Below, piece by piece: positions 57,166-64,000 of a stretch of 64,000 nt of DNA; position 1 is the stretch's first letter; every line of letters starts with the position of its first letter. A model generated the notes under the pieces. The model had not been told where the DNA came from. It did no database searches and worked only from the letters and a program-made list of their open reading frames with translations. The stretch is from Vibrionales bacterium SWAT-3 (GTDB lineage: Bacteria; Pseudomonadota; Gammaproteobacteria; Enterobacterales; Vibrionaceae): NCBI GenBank assembly GCA_000169995.1, contig AAZW01000018.1:17060-81059 (forward strand), given 5' to 3'. The translations under genes and the position numbers were made by a program.

Positions 57166-58182
57166 TTAGCGATTAGACGGTAGGTCTATCCCAAAGTGTA
57201 AATAGGCTCTATCAGTCGCGATTCGGCCCCTTGGTGTTCTTTGTAGATACCCTTGCTGTATTAGATAAGGCTCCAATACATCTTCAATGGTGTCTTTCTC
57301 TTCACCAATTGCTGCAGCCATATTGTCGATACCAACTGGGCCGCCACCAAACTTCTCCATAATTGCCAATAGAAGCTTTCTGTCCATATAGTCAAAACCT
57401 TTGGCATCAACATCTAACATGTTCAGTGCGCTGTCTGCGACCTCAGGGCAAATATGTCCGTCCCCTTTTACTTCCGCATAATCGCGGACGCGGCGCAGTA
57501 AACGGTTCGCAATACGTGGTGTACCACGAGCTCGGCGAGCAACTTCTAATGCCCCTTCCGCTTCCATCGATAAGCCAAGGCAATCGGCACTGCGTTGCAC
57601 GATGTTTTGCAAGTCTTCGACTTTGTAATACTCAAGACGTTGAGTGATACCAAAACGGTCACGAAGTGGAGAAGTCAGTGAGCCAGCACGCGTCGTTGCA
57701 CCAATCAGAGTGAACGGTGGCAAGTCAATCTTGATAGAGCGCGCCGCAGGGCCTTCACCAATCATGATGTCCAACTGGTAATCTTCCATAGCTGGATACA
57801 GCACCTCTTCAACCACAGGGCTTAAGCGGTGGATCTCATCAATGAATAGGACATCATTTTCTTCAAGGTTGGTCAGCAGCGCCGCTAAGTCGCCAGCTTT
57901 CTCTAATACCGGCCCAGAAGTGGTGCGAATGTTTACATCCATCTCATTGGCTACAATGTTCGCCAATGTGGTTTTACCAAGACCAGGAGGACCAAATATC
58001 AACAGATGATCAAGTGCTTCATTACGCAGTTGCGCCGCTTTGATGAAAATCTCCATCTGGTCACGAACGTGATCCTGACCTTGATAGTCGGCTAACGCCT
58101 TTGGTCGTATTGCACGGTCGATAACATCTTCATCTTTAAAGACCGGATTGTCAGGAGCAATGAGGCGATCTGCTTCAATCAT
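57166..58182 (-). CDS. ruvB: Holliday junction branch migration ATPase RuvB
   Basis: A hexameric AAA+ motor that drives branch migration with RuvA. The start [20 protein letters not shown] at 58182 is preferred (338 residues); the frame extends four codons further to 58194. Walker A is [20 protein letters not shown], Walker B is [13 protein letters not shown], sensor 1 is [20 protein letters not shown] and sensor 2 lies in [18 protein letters not shown]. The C-terminal winged helix ends [19 protein letters not shown]. It follows ruvA by about 165 bp. Complete. Confidence 0.97.
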   Translation of the reverse strand: MIEADRLIAPDNPVFKDEDVIDRAIRPKALADYQGQDHVRDQMEIFIKAAQLRNEALDHLLIFGPPGLGKTTLANIVANEMDVNIRTTSGPVLEKAGDLAALLTNLEENDVLFIDEIHRLSPVVEEVLYPAMEDYQLDIMIGEGPAARSIKIDLPPFTLIGATTRAGSLTSPLRDRFGITQRLEYYKVEDLQNIVQRSADCLGLSMEAEGALEVARRARGTPRIANRLLRRVRDYAEVKGDGHICPEVADSALNMLDVDAKGFDYMDRKLLLAIMEKFGGGPVGIDNMAAAIGEEKDTIEDVLEPYLIQQGYLQRTPRGRIATDRAYLHFGIDLPSNR

Positions 58183-58346
58183 AGAGAGTTCCAATTTGAG
58201 AGTGTTAACTCTGTTTTCTTTAATTCTTGCTTAGCCGTTATCTAATATTCGAGCTAATGAATACTAAGCATATTCTAACGAGATAGTAGTCGCTAGAGAT
58301 AAACACGATGCAATAACTGAGCTTACATCGTCAGCGTCGATTTTTA

Positions 58347-58958
58347 TTAAACCATCGACTTCAAGGCATCACGAATCAACTGTTCGCTCGTCATACCTTC
58401 TTTAGCCACTTGAGAAACCACCTTAGAAGCTTGAGTCGGCTTATAGCCCAATGCAAGCAGTGCACTTACCGCTTCTTCTTCAGCATCGTGAACGGTTGGC
58501 ATAGAGTCAATTGGCGCCGCGTCAGTCGCAGGCGTAAACAGGTCACCAGCACCCCAACCTTTTAGTCGGTCTTTCATCTCAACAACTAGACGTTCAGCGG
58601 TTTTCTTACCAACACCCGGTAGCTTCACTAGCGTAGAAATGTCTTCACGCTCAACACTCTGAACAAACTGGCTCGCTGTCATACCTGAAAGGATACCAAG
58701 GCCAAGTTTAGGACCAACACCGTTCGCTTTGATCACTTCGCGGAATAACGCCCGCTCTTTAACCGTGTTGAAGCCATAAAGTAGCTGAGCATCTTCACGT
58801 ACTACAAAATGCGTGTAGATAATTGCCTCTTCGCCTACGTTTGGTAGTTCATAAAAACAGCTCATTGGCATTTGTACTTCATAACCAACACCACTGACTT
58901 CAATCAATAATTCTGGTGGCTGCTTTTCTATTAATGTACCGCGTAGACGTCCGATCAC
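58347..58958 (-). CDS. ruvA: Holliday junction-binding protein RuvA
   Basis: A 203-residue tetrameric protein that binds four-way junctions and loads RuvB. Domain I ([20 protein letters not shown]) is the OB fold. Domain II has two helix-hairpin-helix motifs, [18 protein letters not shown] and [18 protein letters not shown]. After a Pro/Ala/Asp-rich linker the C-terminal three-helix domain ([20 protein letters not shown]) contacts RuvB. It lies about 90 bp downstream of the chemoreceptor gene, and a LexA-like operator precedes it. Confidence 0.97.
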   Translation of the reverse strand: MIGRLRGTLIEKQPPELLIEVSGVGYEVQMPMSCFYELPNVGEEAIIYTHFVVREDAQLLYGFNTVKERALFREVIKANGVGPKLGLGILSGMTASQFVQSVEREDISTLVKLPGVGKKTAERLVVEMKDRLKGWGAGDLFTPATDAAPIDSMPTVHDAEEEAVSALLALGYKPTQASKVVSQVAKEGMTSEQLIRDALKSMV

Positions 58959-59007
58959 AATTCACTCTCTTGATGGAATTTAATTTGAGGGACAGAATAT
59001 AAAAGAA

Positions 59008-59023
59008 CTGGATGCTTATCCAG
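59008..59023. promoter_or_regulatory. LexA box upstream of ruvA (within a longer hairpin)
   Basis: CTGGATGCTTATCCAG agrees at 13 of 16 positions, as I recall it, with the atypical SOS box of E. coli ruvAB (CTGGATATCTATCCAG). It lies 50 bp before the ruvA start. It is the core of a 12-bp inverted repeat (59002-59029) followed by T4 on the minus strand, which could also end the chemoreceptor transcript. Both roles may apply. Confidence 0.6.
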
Positions 59024-59050
59024 TTCTTTGTGGGTTTTCGAGGGATTTAT

Positions 59051-60511
59051 TTAAGCCTGTTTAGCTTGGGAGACCACGTTATTTAGGCTTTCGACTAGAT
59101 CTTTGACAGAGGTAACATGTCCTGTCAGTTCAGAACCATAATTAGCCACTAAACCTGATACCGATTTTGTTTCCGCAACGCTCTGTGCCACTTCTGAGCT
59201 CGCAAGATCCAGCTCTTTTAATGAGTCCATCTGCATTGCCATAATATCGGTCAATTGGTTCACATCAGTAGAGATAGTCTGAACCTCTGAGATAATGCCG
59301 TTCATTTCATTGGCTGTCGTTTCGATGATCGCTCTACCATGTTCCACTTCCACTTTACTGCGATCCAACAAGCTTCGAATCTCAATGGCTGAGTGACTAC
59401 TTTTCGCTGATAGCTCCCTTACCTGATCAGCAACCACAGCAAAGCCTCTGCCCTGCTCACCTGCGCGAGCCGCTTCTATCGCGGCATTCAGCGCGAGTAA
59501 GTTGGTTTGCTCAGCGACCGACGTAATCAAGTCTGCAACCTTCATGATCTCTTGGTTGCTTTGAATAATTTGGCTGATTGCACTGGTCGAAGCCTCAAGT
59601 GACTCAGAGCTTTTCTGTGCTTTAGTGCCTACGGCTTCGCTGCGATCTTTGAGTTCTCCGACAAATGAATTTGACTCTGCGATACCTTGCGTCATCTGAT
59701 GCAATTGCTGGCTCATCTCCTCGGCAGCACTCGCCTGAGATTCACAATTGATGTTCAACACTTCAACTTGCGCATGCAGGTCTTGTGACTGTTGTTCTAA
59801 ATGGACAGAAACGTCCTGTAGGCTTTCAGAGTTTGAATTCGCTTGGTCAAGTACAACTGACAAGCGCCCTTCACTTTGCGTCGCTTGGTTTGCGACCTGC
59901 TGACTTTCCGAAATCGCGTCTTCTGCCATCTCGATAGCGACTTCTTTCTGTTTCGCGGTAAAAGCTTGGGCAATGCAGATCACCACCAGTGGCATAATCA
60001 CGCCAGACCAGGTTTCAACCACCACCGCTTCCGGAGTAAGTACTAACTGCGGAAATTCAAAGCCATCAAGATGAGCCGACGTCATTACCAATGACACGCC
60101 AATCACTAACCCACTCCATACCAAAGCGACAAGGCGTGTTCCTGATAAAAAGAAGGCAACCACTAACAAAGGCACCCAATACGCCTGAGTCGAATCCACC
60201 ACACCACCACTTTGGTAGATGATATTGAGCGCATGCACCGCCATGCCGACAAAGCCAAAGTTTAGTGCCAAGCTAGGTTTGCTGGTAACACGCAGTAGGA
60301 TAGCTGAGATCAGTTCAAATGCGATCAAAAATACAGAGGTAGCTACCAGAAGCTGTTCCCCGTGCTTTGTCCATTTAACCAAGCTATAGACACCGACAAA
60401 AAAGGCGATAAAAGTAAAGAGTAATAAGATATCGGCTTGTCTGACTTGATTATTGCTCCATCCACTGCTTTTAGGTAGAAATAGCGCGCGCCAAAGCTTG
60501 ATAGGGTTCAT
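59051..60511 (-). CDS. Methyl-accepting chemotaxis protein with multi-helix membrane sensor
   Basis: A 486-residue chemoreceptor. Instead of two helices around a periplasmic ligand domain, residues 25-190 form about six membrane helices with short loops ([40 protein letters not shown]), so the sensor is membrane-embedded. A coiled coil follows. The signalling tip is [20 protein letters not shown] with [19 protein letters not shown]. There is no clear HAMP domain and no C-terminal CheR-docking pentapeptide (it ends [10 protein letters not shown]). The gene separates ruvC from ruvA. Likely input is redox state, temperature or a membrane-soluble cue, but this is conjecture. Confidence 0.92.
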   Translation of the reverse strand: MNPIKLWRALFLPKSSGWSNNQVRQADILLLFTFIAFFVGVYSLVKWTKHGEQLLVATSVFLIAFELISAILLRVTSKPSLALNFGFVGMAVHALNIIYQSGGVVDSTQAYWVPLLVVAFFLSGTRLVALVWSGLVIGVSLVMTSAHLDGFEFPQLVLTPEAVVVETWSGVIMPLVVICIAQAFTAKQKEVAIEMAEDAISESQQVANQATQSEGRLSVVLDQANSNSESLQDVSVHLEQQSQDLHAQVEVLNINCESQASAAEEMSQQLHQMTQGIAESNSFVGELKDRSEAVGTKAQKSSESLEASTSAISQIIQSNQEIMKVADLITSVAEQTNLLALNAAIEAARAGEQGRGFAVVADQVRELSAKSSHSAIEIRSLLDRSKVEVEHGRAIIETTANEMNGIISEVQTISTDVNQLTDIMAMQMDSLKELDLASSEVAQSVAETKSVSGLVANYGSELTGHVTSVKDLVESLNNVVSQAKQA

Positions 60512-60722
60512 CAGTGATCATCCTTGATTAACTTGTTAGACCTCCGACCAATGTTAATAACATGTTAAACGGTGCGCAATGTTATTATTTAGGTTCTGTT
60601 CGAAAGATCTCATTTCATCAGGGATTTAGCGGCGTATTGCTGTGATCTGAGCCAAACCAAACGTGAGGCTCATCAATGGAAAAAGAGAAGGTAACCTGTT
60701 GGAAGCTAACTGGAGATGGAAA

Positions 60723-61244
60723 TTAACGATAACGCCCTTTTCTCGCTCCGGTCGCTTTACCCGCCAGTGCAATCAAAGTTTTGTTGGTGTTGGCGTGAGT
60801 GATCGCTACGCCTAGCGCATCGGCGGCATCAGCCTGTGGCTTAGCTGGCAACTTAAGCATGCTCATCACCATATTTTGAACCATAGACTTATCTGCGCCA
60901 CCATTACCTGTTACCGCTTGCTTAATTAAACGAGCCGCGTATTCATGAACCGGCAAATCTGCATTTACAGCGGCCACTATCGCACTACCACGCGCCTGAC
61001 CCAGCTTGAGTGCCGAGTCCGCATTCTTTGCCATGAAGACCTGCTCAATGGCAAACACATCTGGCTGAAACTGAGTAATGATTTCACTCACGCCCGCATA
61101 GATCTGTTTGAGTCGGCCTGGCAGCTCTTTTTCTGAGGTTCGGATACACCCACTGCCTAAGTAATACAGATGACGGCCATTTTGACGAATCACGCCGTAA
61201 CCGGTAATGCGAGAGCCAGGGTCGATCCCTAAGATAATAGACAT
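60723..61244 (-). CDS. ruvC: Holliday junction resolvase RuvC
   Basis: A 173-residue endonuclease that resolves four-way junctions made available by RuvAB. The catalytic acids are Asp in [16 protein letters not shown], Glu in [20 protein letters not shown] and two Asp in [19 protein letters not shown]. The C-terminus ARKGRYR is normal. It begins 134 bases after the aspS stop with a terminator between, and the chemoreceptor gene follows after about 210 bp. Complete, with a normal start [12 protein letters not shown]. Confidence 0.97.
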   Translation of the reverse strand: MSIILGIDPGSRITGYGVIRQNGRHLYYLGSGCIRTSEKELPGRLKQIYAGVSEIITQFQPDVFAIEQVFMAKNADSALKLGQARGSAIVAAVNADLPVHEYAARLIKQAVTGNGGADKSMVQNMVMSMLKLPAKPQADAADALGVAITHANTNKTLIALAGKATGARKGRYR

Positions 61245-61302
61245 AACTTCTAGTACTGATTATTTATACATGCTTTATCAGCTTAGTATATCGAACGATA
61301 AA

Positions 61303-61333
61303 AAAAATGCCCGTTAAATTAACGGGCATTTTT
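61303..61333 (-). terminator. Terminator after aspS
   Basis: A 13-bp stem (AAAAATGCCCGTT with AACGGGCATTTTT) around AAATT, 45 bp past the aspS stop. Confidence 0.85.
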
Positions 61334-61378
61334 ATTTACTTAAAGAGAAAGTCACTCATAGAAAGAATCACTATTAGC

Positions 61379-63160
61379 TTATTCAGCAGACTCTTCTTTT
61401 TGTGCAACTTTAACAGCGATTGCTAGCTCTTCCAGTGATGCAGGGTTTGCTAGGCTTGGCGCGTCTGTTAGTAGACATGCAGCTGCTGTTGTTTTCGGGA
61501 ATGCGATAACGTCACGGATGTTCTCTGTACCACAAAGTAGCATTGCTAGACGGTCAAGACCGAATGCTAGACCAGCGTGTGGTGGAGTACCGTATTGAAG
61601 AGCATCTAGTAGGAAGCCGAACTTCTCTTGTTGCTCTTTCTCTTCGATACCTAGGATACCGAATACAGCCGTTTGCATTTCTGCGTTGTGAATACGTACA
61701 GAACCGCCGCCTACTTCGTAGCCGTTGATTACCATGTCGTATGCATCAGAGTTTGCTGCTGCTGGGTTCGCTTTTAGCTCTTCCGCAGTCACACCTAGTG
61801 GTGATGTGAATGGGTGGTGCATTGCGTGTAGGTTGCCTTCGCCGTCTTCTTCAAACATTGGGAAGTCAACAACCCACAGTGGAGCCCATGCAGATGTGTC
61901 TGTTAGCTCTAGGTCTGTACCTAGTTTAAGACGAAGTGCGCCCATTGCTTCAGCAACGATGCCCGCTTTGTCTGCGCCGAACAGAATGATATCGCCAGAT
62001 TCAGCTTCAGTGCGATCTAGAATACCGTTGATTACGTCTTCGCTTAGGAATTTAGCAACTGGAGATTGGATACCTTCCATGCCTGCTGCACGGTCGTTAA
62101 CCTTCATCCAAGCTAGACCTTTCGCGCCGTAGATGTTTACGTACTCTGCGTAACCGTCGATTTGCTTACGAGTTAGCTTAGCACCACCTGGAACACGGAT
62201 AACCGCTACACGACCTTTTTCGTCATTTGCTGGGCCAGAGAATACTTTGAACTCAACGTCTTTAACTAGGTCAGCAACGTCAACAAGCTCTAGTGGGTTA
62301 CGTAGATCTGGCTTATCAGAACCGAAACGACGAATCGCTTCAGAGAAAGGCATTACTGGGAATTGGCCTAGTTCTACATCTAGAAGCTCTTTCCACATAT
62401 CGTGAACTAGCTTTTCAGTGATGTTACGTACTTCTTGAGAAGACATGAACGATGTTTCGATATCGATCTGAGTAAATTCAGGCTGACGGTCAGCACGTAA
62501 ATCTTCATCACGGAAACATTTAACGATTTGGTAGTAACGGTCAAAACCAGACATCATCAGCAGTTGCTTGAACAGCTGAGGAGATTGAGGAAGCGCGTAG
62601 AAGCTGCCTTTGTGAACACGGCTCGGTACTAGGTAGTCACGAGCACCTTCTGGAGTCGCTTTAGTTAGTACTGGTGTTTCGATATCTAGGAACAGGTTCT
62701 CGTCTAGGAAACGACGAACGAAGCTAGATGCACGAGCACGAAGCTTGATGCGATCGCTCATTTCTGGACGACGAAGGTCAATGTAACGGTACTTAAGACG
62801 CTGTTCTTCAGAGTTCGTTTGGTTGAAGTCTAGTGGAAGCGCTTCTGAACGGTTGATGATCTCTAGACCAGTCGCGTAAAGTTCTACTTCACCAGTAGCC
62901 ATGTCTTTATTTACTTGGCTGTCAGGACGAACACGTACTTCGCCAGTAAATTTGATACAGAATTCATTACGCAGTTGGTTAGCGATCGGGAAGATATCTT
63001 TCATATCTGGATCGACAACAACCTGAACGATGCCTTCACGATCACGCATATCAATAAAGATAAGACCGCCTAAATCACGGCGACGGTTTACCCAGCCGCA
63101 CAATTCTACAGTTTGTCCCGCCAGGGACTTGTTCAGGTTACCACAGTAATGGGTACGCAT
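61379..63160 (-). CDS. aspS: Aspartate-tRNA ligase
   Basis: A class IIb aminoacyl-tRNA synthetase of 593 residues that charges tRNA-Asp. The anticodon-binding OB fold is at the N-terminus ([20 protein letters not shown]). Class II motif 1 lies in [20 protein letters not shown], motif 2 in [20 protein letters not shown] and motif 3 in [20 protein letters not shown]. The bacterial GAD insertion is present at about residues 290-420. Length agrees with E. coli AspRS (590). About 300 bp of spacer precede it, shared with the divergent DUF72 gene. Confidence 0.98.
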   Translation of the reverse strand: MRTHYCGNLNKSLAGQTVELCGWVNRRRDLGGLIFIDMRDREGIVQVVVDPDMKDIFPIANQLRNEFCIKFTGEVRVRPDSQVNKDMATGEVELYATGLEIINRSEALPLDFNQTNSEEQRLKYRYIDLRRPEMSDRIKLRARASSFVRRFLDENLFLDIETPVLTKATPEGARDYLVPSRVHKGSFYALPQSPQLFKQLLMMSGFDRYYQIVKCFRDEDLRADRQPEFTQIDIETSFMSSQEVRNITEKLVHDMWKELLDVELGQFPVMPFSEAIRRFGSDKPDLRNPLELVDVADLVKDVEFKVFSGPANDEKGRVAVIRVPGGAKLTRKQIDGYAEYVNIYGAKGLAWMKVNDRAAGMEGIQSPVAKFLSEDVINGILDRTEAESGDIILFGADKAGIVAEAMGALRLKLGTDLELTDTSAWAPLWVVDFPMFEEDGEGNLHAMHHPFTSPLGVTAEELKANPAAANSDAYDMVINGYEVGGGSVRIHNAEMQTAVFGILGIEEKEQQEKFGFLLDALQYGTPPHAGLAFGLDRLAMLLCGTENIRDVIAFPKTTAAACLLTDAPSLANPASLEELAIAVKVAQKEESAE

Positions 63161-63457
63161 AATGAATTTCCCAATCTCTTAATAATTTACTAATTTCCAA
63201 GCTGTAGGTGTCAAAATAGCCCTACAGAGCTTTTTACCTAACAAAGCAAGGAATCATTTATACGCGGAAACTCGCTTAAAATCGACCTTCCACACTCGAA
63301 TTTATTGTGTTTTATCTGGCTTTGCTGCTTTTTAGTTCATCAAACGCGCAAAGATTCACCAAAACCAAAAAAATTGCGATAATTATATCTCGAAAGTACC
63401 TTAATCAGCAAAAGTCTCGTACAGTAGATTTTCATTTCGATCAAAAGCAGTAATGTG

Positions 63458-64000
63458 ATGACTAATGGTGCAAAAACAATGGACACTTTACCTCTAAGAC
63501 TTGGATTAACTATGTGGTCTCACTCTGAGTGGCAAAGTCAGTTCTATGGCAAGGGTACAAAGCCTGCGGAACGCCTAGAAAAATACACCCAAGTTTTTCA
63601 TACCGTTGAAGGCAACACGACCTTTTACGCGACACCGAGTATGTCGACCGTTCATAACTGGAAAGCCGCCAGTCACGATGATTTCAAGTTCACCTTCAAA
63701 TTGCCCAAATTCATTACCCACCAGCAACAATTGAGACACTGCCAAGCCGAACTCAAAGAGTTCTTGATGACCATGTCGCCACTGCACGACCGCATAGGTC
63801 AATGGACGATTCAGCTACCACACAGCTTTGAACCTAGCATGCTTCCTACTCTGCAAAAATTTTGCACCTTGTTTCCAAAGGAGATGCAGCTCGGCGTTGA
63901 AGTTCGTCATTTAGGCTTCTTTGATAAAGGCGATGCTGAAAAACGCTTTAACCAATGGCTCGTGGAAGAAGGCATTAACCGCATCATTATGGATAGTCGC
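63458..64000 (+). CDS. DUF72 (YecE-like) protein, 3' part beyond window
   Basis: The start of a TIM-barrel-like DUF72 protein, 181 codons visible. The ATG at 63458 (MTNGAKTMDTLPLRLGLTMW) has no strong ribosome-binding site and the ATG at 63479 is possible. LGLTMWSHSEWQSQFYGKGT, FHTVEGNTTFYATPSMSTVH, FKFTFKLPKFITHQQQL and QLGVEVRHLGFF match the family (GxxxW..., E/N-rich FYxxP, F.fKxP, EfRH). The function is not established. Divergent from aspS, as for yecE beside aspS in E. coli. Confidence 0.9.
   Translation, partial: MTNGAKTMDTLPLRLGLTMWSHSEWQSQFYGKGTKPAERLEKYTQVFHTVEGNTTFYATPSMSTVHNWKAASHDDFKFTFKLPKFITHQQQLRHCQAELKEFLMTMSPLHDRIGQWTIQLPHSFEPSMLPTLQKFCTLFPKEMQLGVEVRHLGFFDKGDAEKRFNQWLVEEGINRIIMDSR

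Noticed and set aside
61725..62132. A 135-residue frame antisense to aspS
   Set aside because: A shadow frame of a strongly conserved synthetase, with no independent support.
1..64000. CRISPR array, prophage or integron cassettes
   Set aside because: No regularly spaced repeats, phage structural genes, integrase or attC-like series were found.

Overview
The window looks like chromosomal DNA of a Vibrio, or a close relative in the Vibrionaceae. The signs are the aspS-ruvC-ruvA-ruvB / cydABX-ybgE-ybgC-tolQRAB-pal-cpoB-nadA cluster in gammaproteobacterial order, divergent metE/metR with met boxes, Vibrio-like protein sequences throughout, and moderate GC. The species is not determined; a Splendidus-clade vibrio is only a guess.

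Layout: 0-3 kb, methionine synthesis (metE cut by the window edge, metR). 3-6.5 kb, a small DUF4250 protein, a membrane protein and the radical-SAM protein YgiQ. 6.6-11.6 kb, a three-gene envelope glycosylation operon (GtrA, GT-C and GT2 enzymes) divergent from a two-component system. 11.7-15 kb, a PLP enzyme and two genes broken by in-frame stops (a dienelactone hydrolase and dadA). 15.2-31.2 kb, an E. coli-type cellulose locus (bcsRQABZC against bcsEFG). 31.3-39.5 kb, a LysR regulator, HAD phosphatase, TRAP transporter, glycerophosphodiesterase and DeoR regulator. 39.6-48 kb, gltS, tRNA-Ser, alaE, a hybrid kinase, a YgfB-like protein, a K+ channel and nadA. 47.8-56.6 kb, cpoB-pal-tolBARQ-ybgC-ybgE-cydXBA. 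57-63 kb, ruvBA, a chemoreceptor, ruvC and aspS. The 3' end holds the start of a DUF72 gene.

The striking property is gene decay. In the cellulose locus bcsA is split by an IS110/IS1111-type element, bcsB has a premature TGA that removes its membrane anchor, and bcsC has a one-base deletion in a T run, so cellulose should not be made although bcsR, Q, Z, E, F and G look intact. A second, different IS110-family element splits the small permease of the TRAP transporter. Two further genes carry single nonsense codons. tolB lacks about 20 single bases within 170 bp, nearly all from short homopolymers, which looks more like poor local sequence than biology.

The most interesting positive signal is in the insertion sequences. 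Both have a long non-coding end downstream of the transposase, where IS1111-type elements are known to encode a target-guiding RNA (bridge RNA/seekRNA). In the bcsA element this end contains 9 nt exactly complementary to the bcsA sequence touching the insertion point, followed by 7 nt complementary to the element's own tip, as expected for a target guide and a donor guide. The second element shows weaker matches and a UUCG-capped hairpin.
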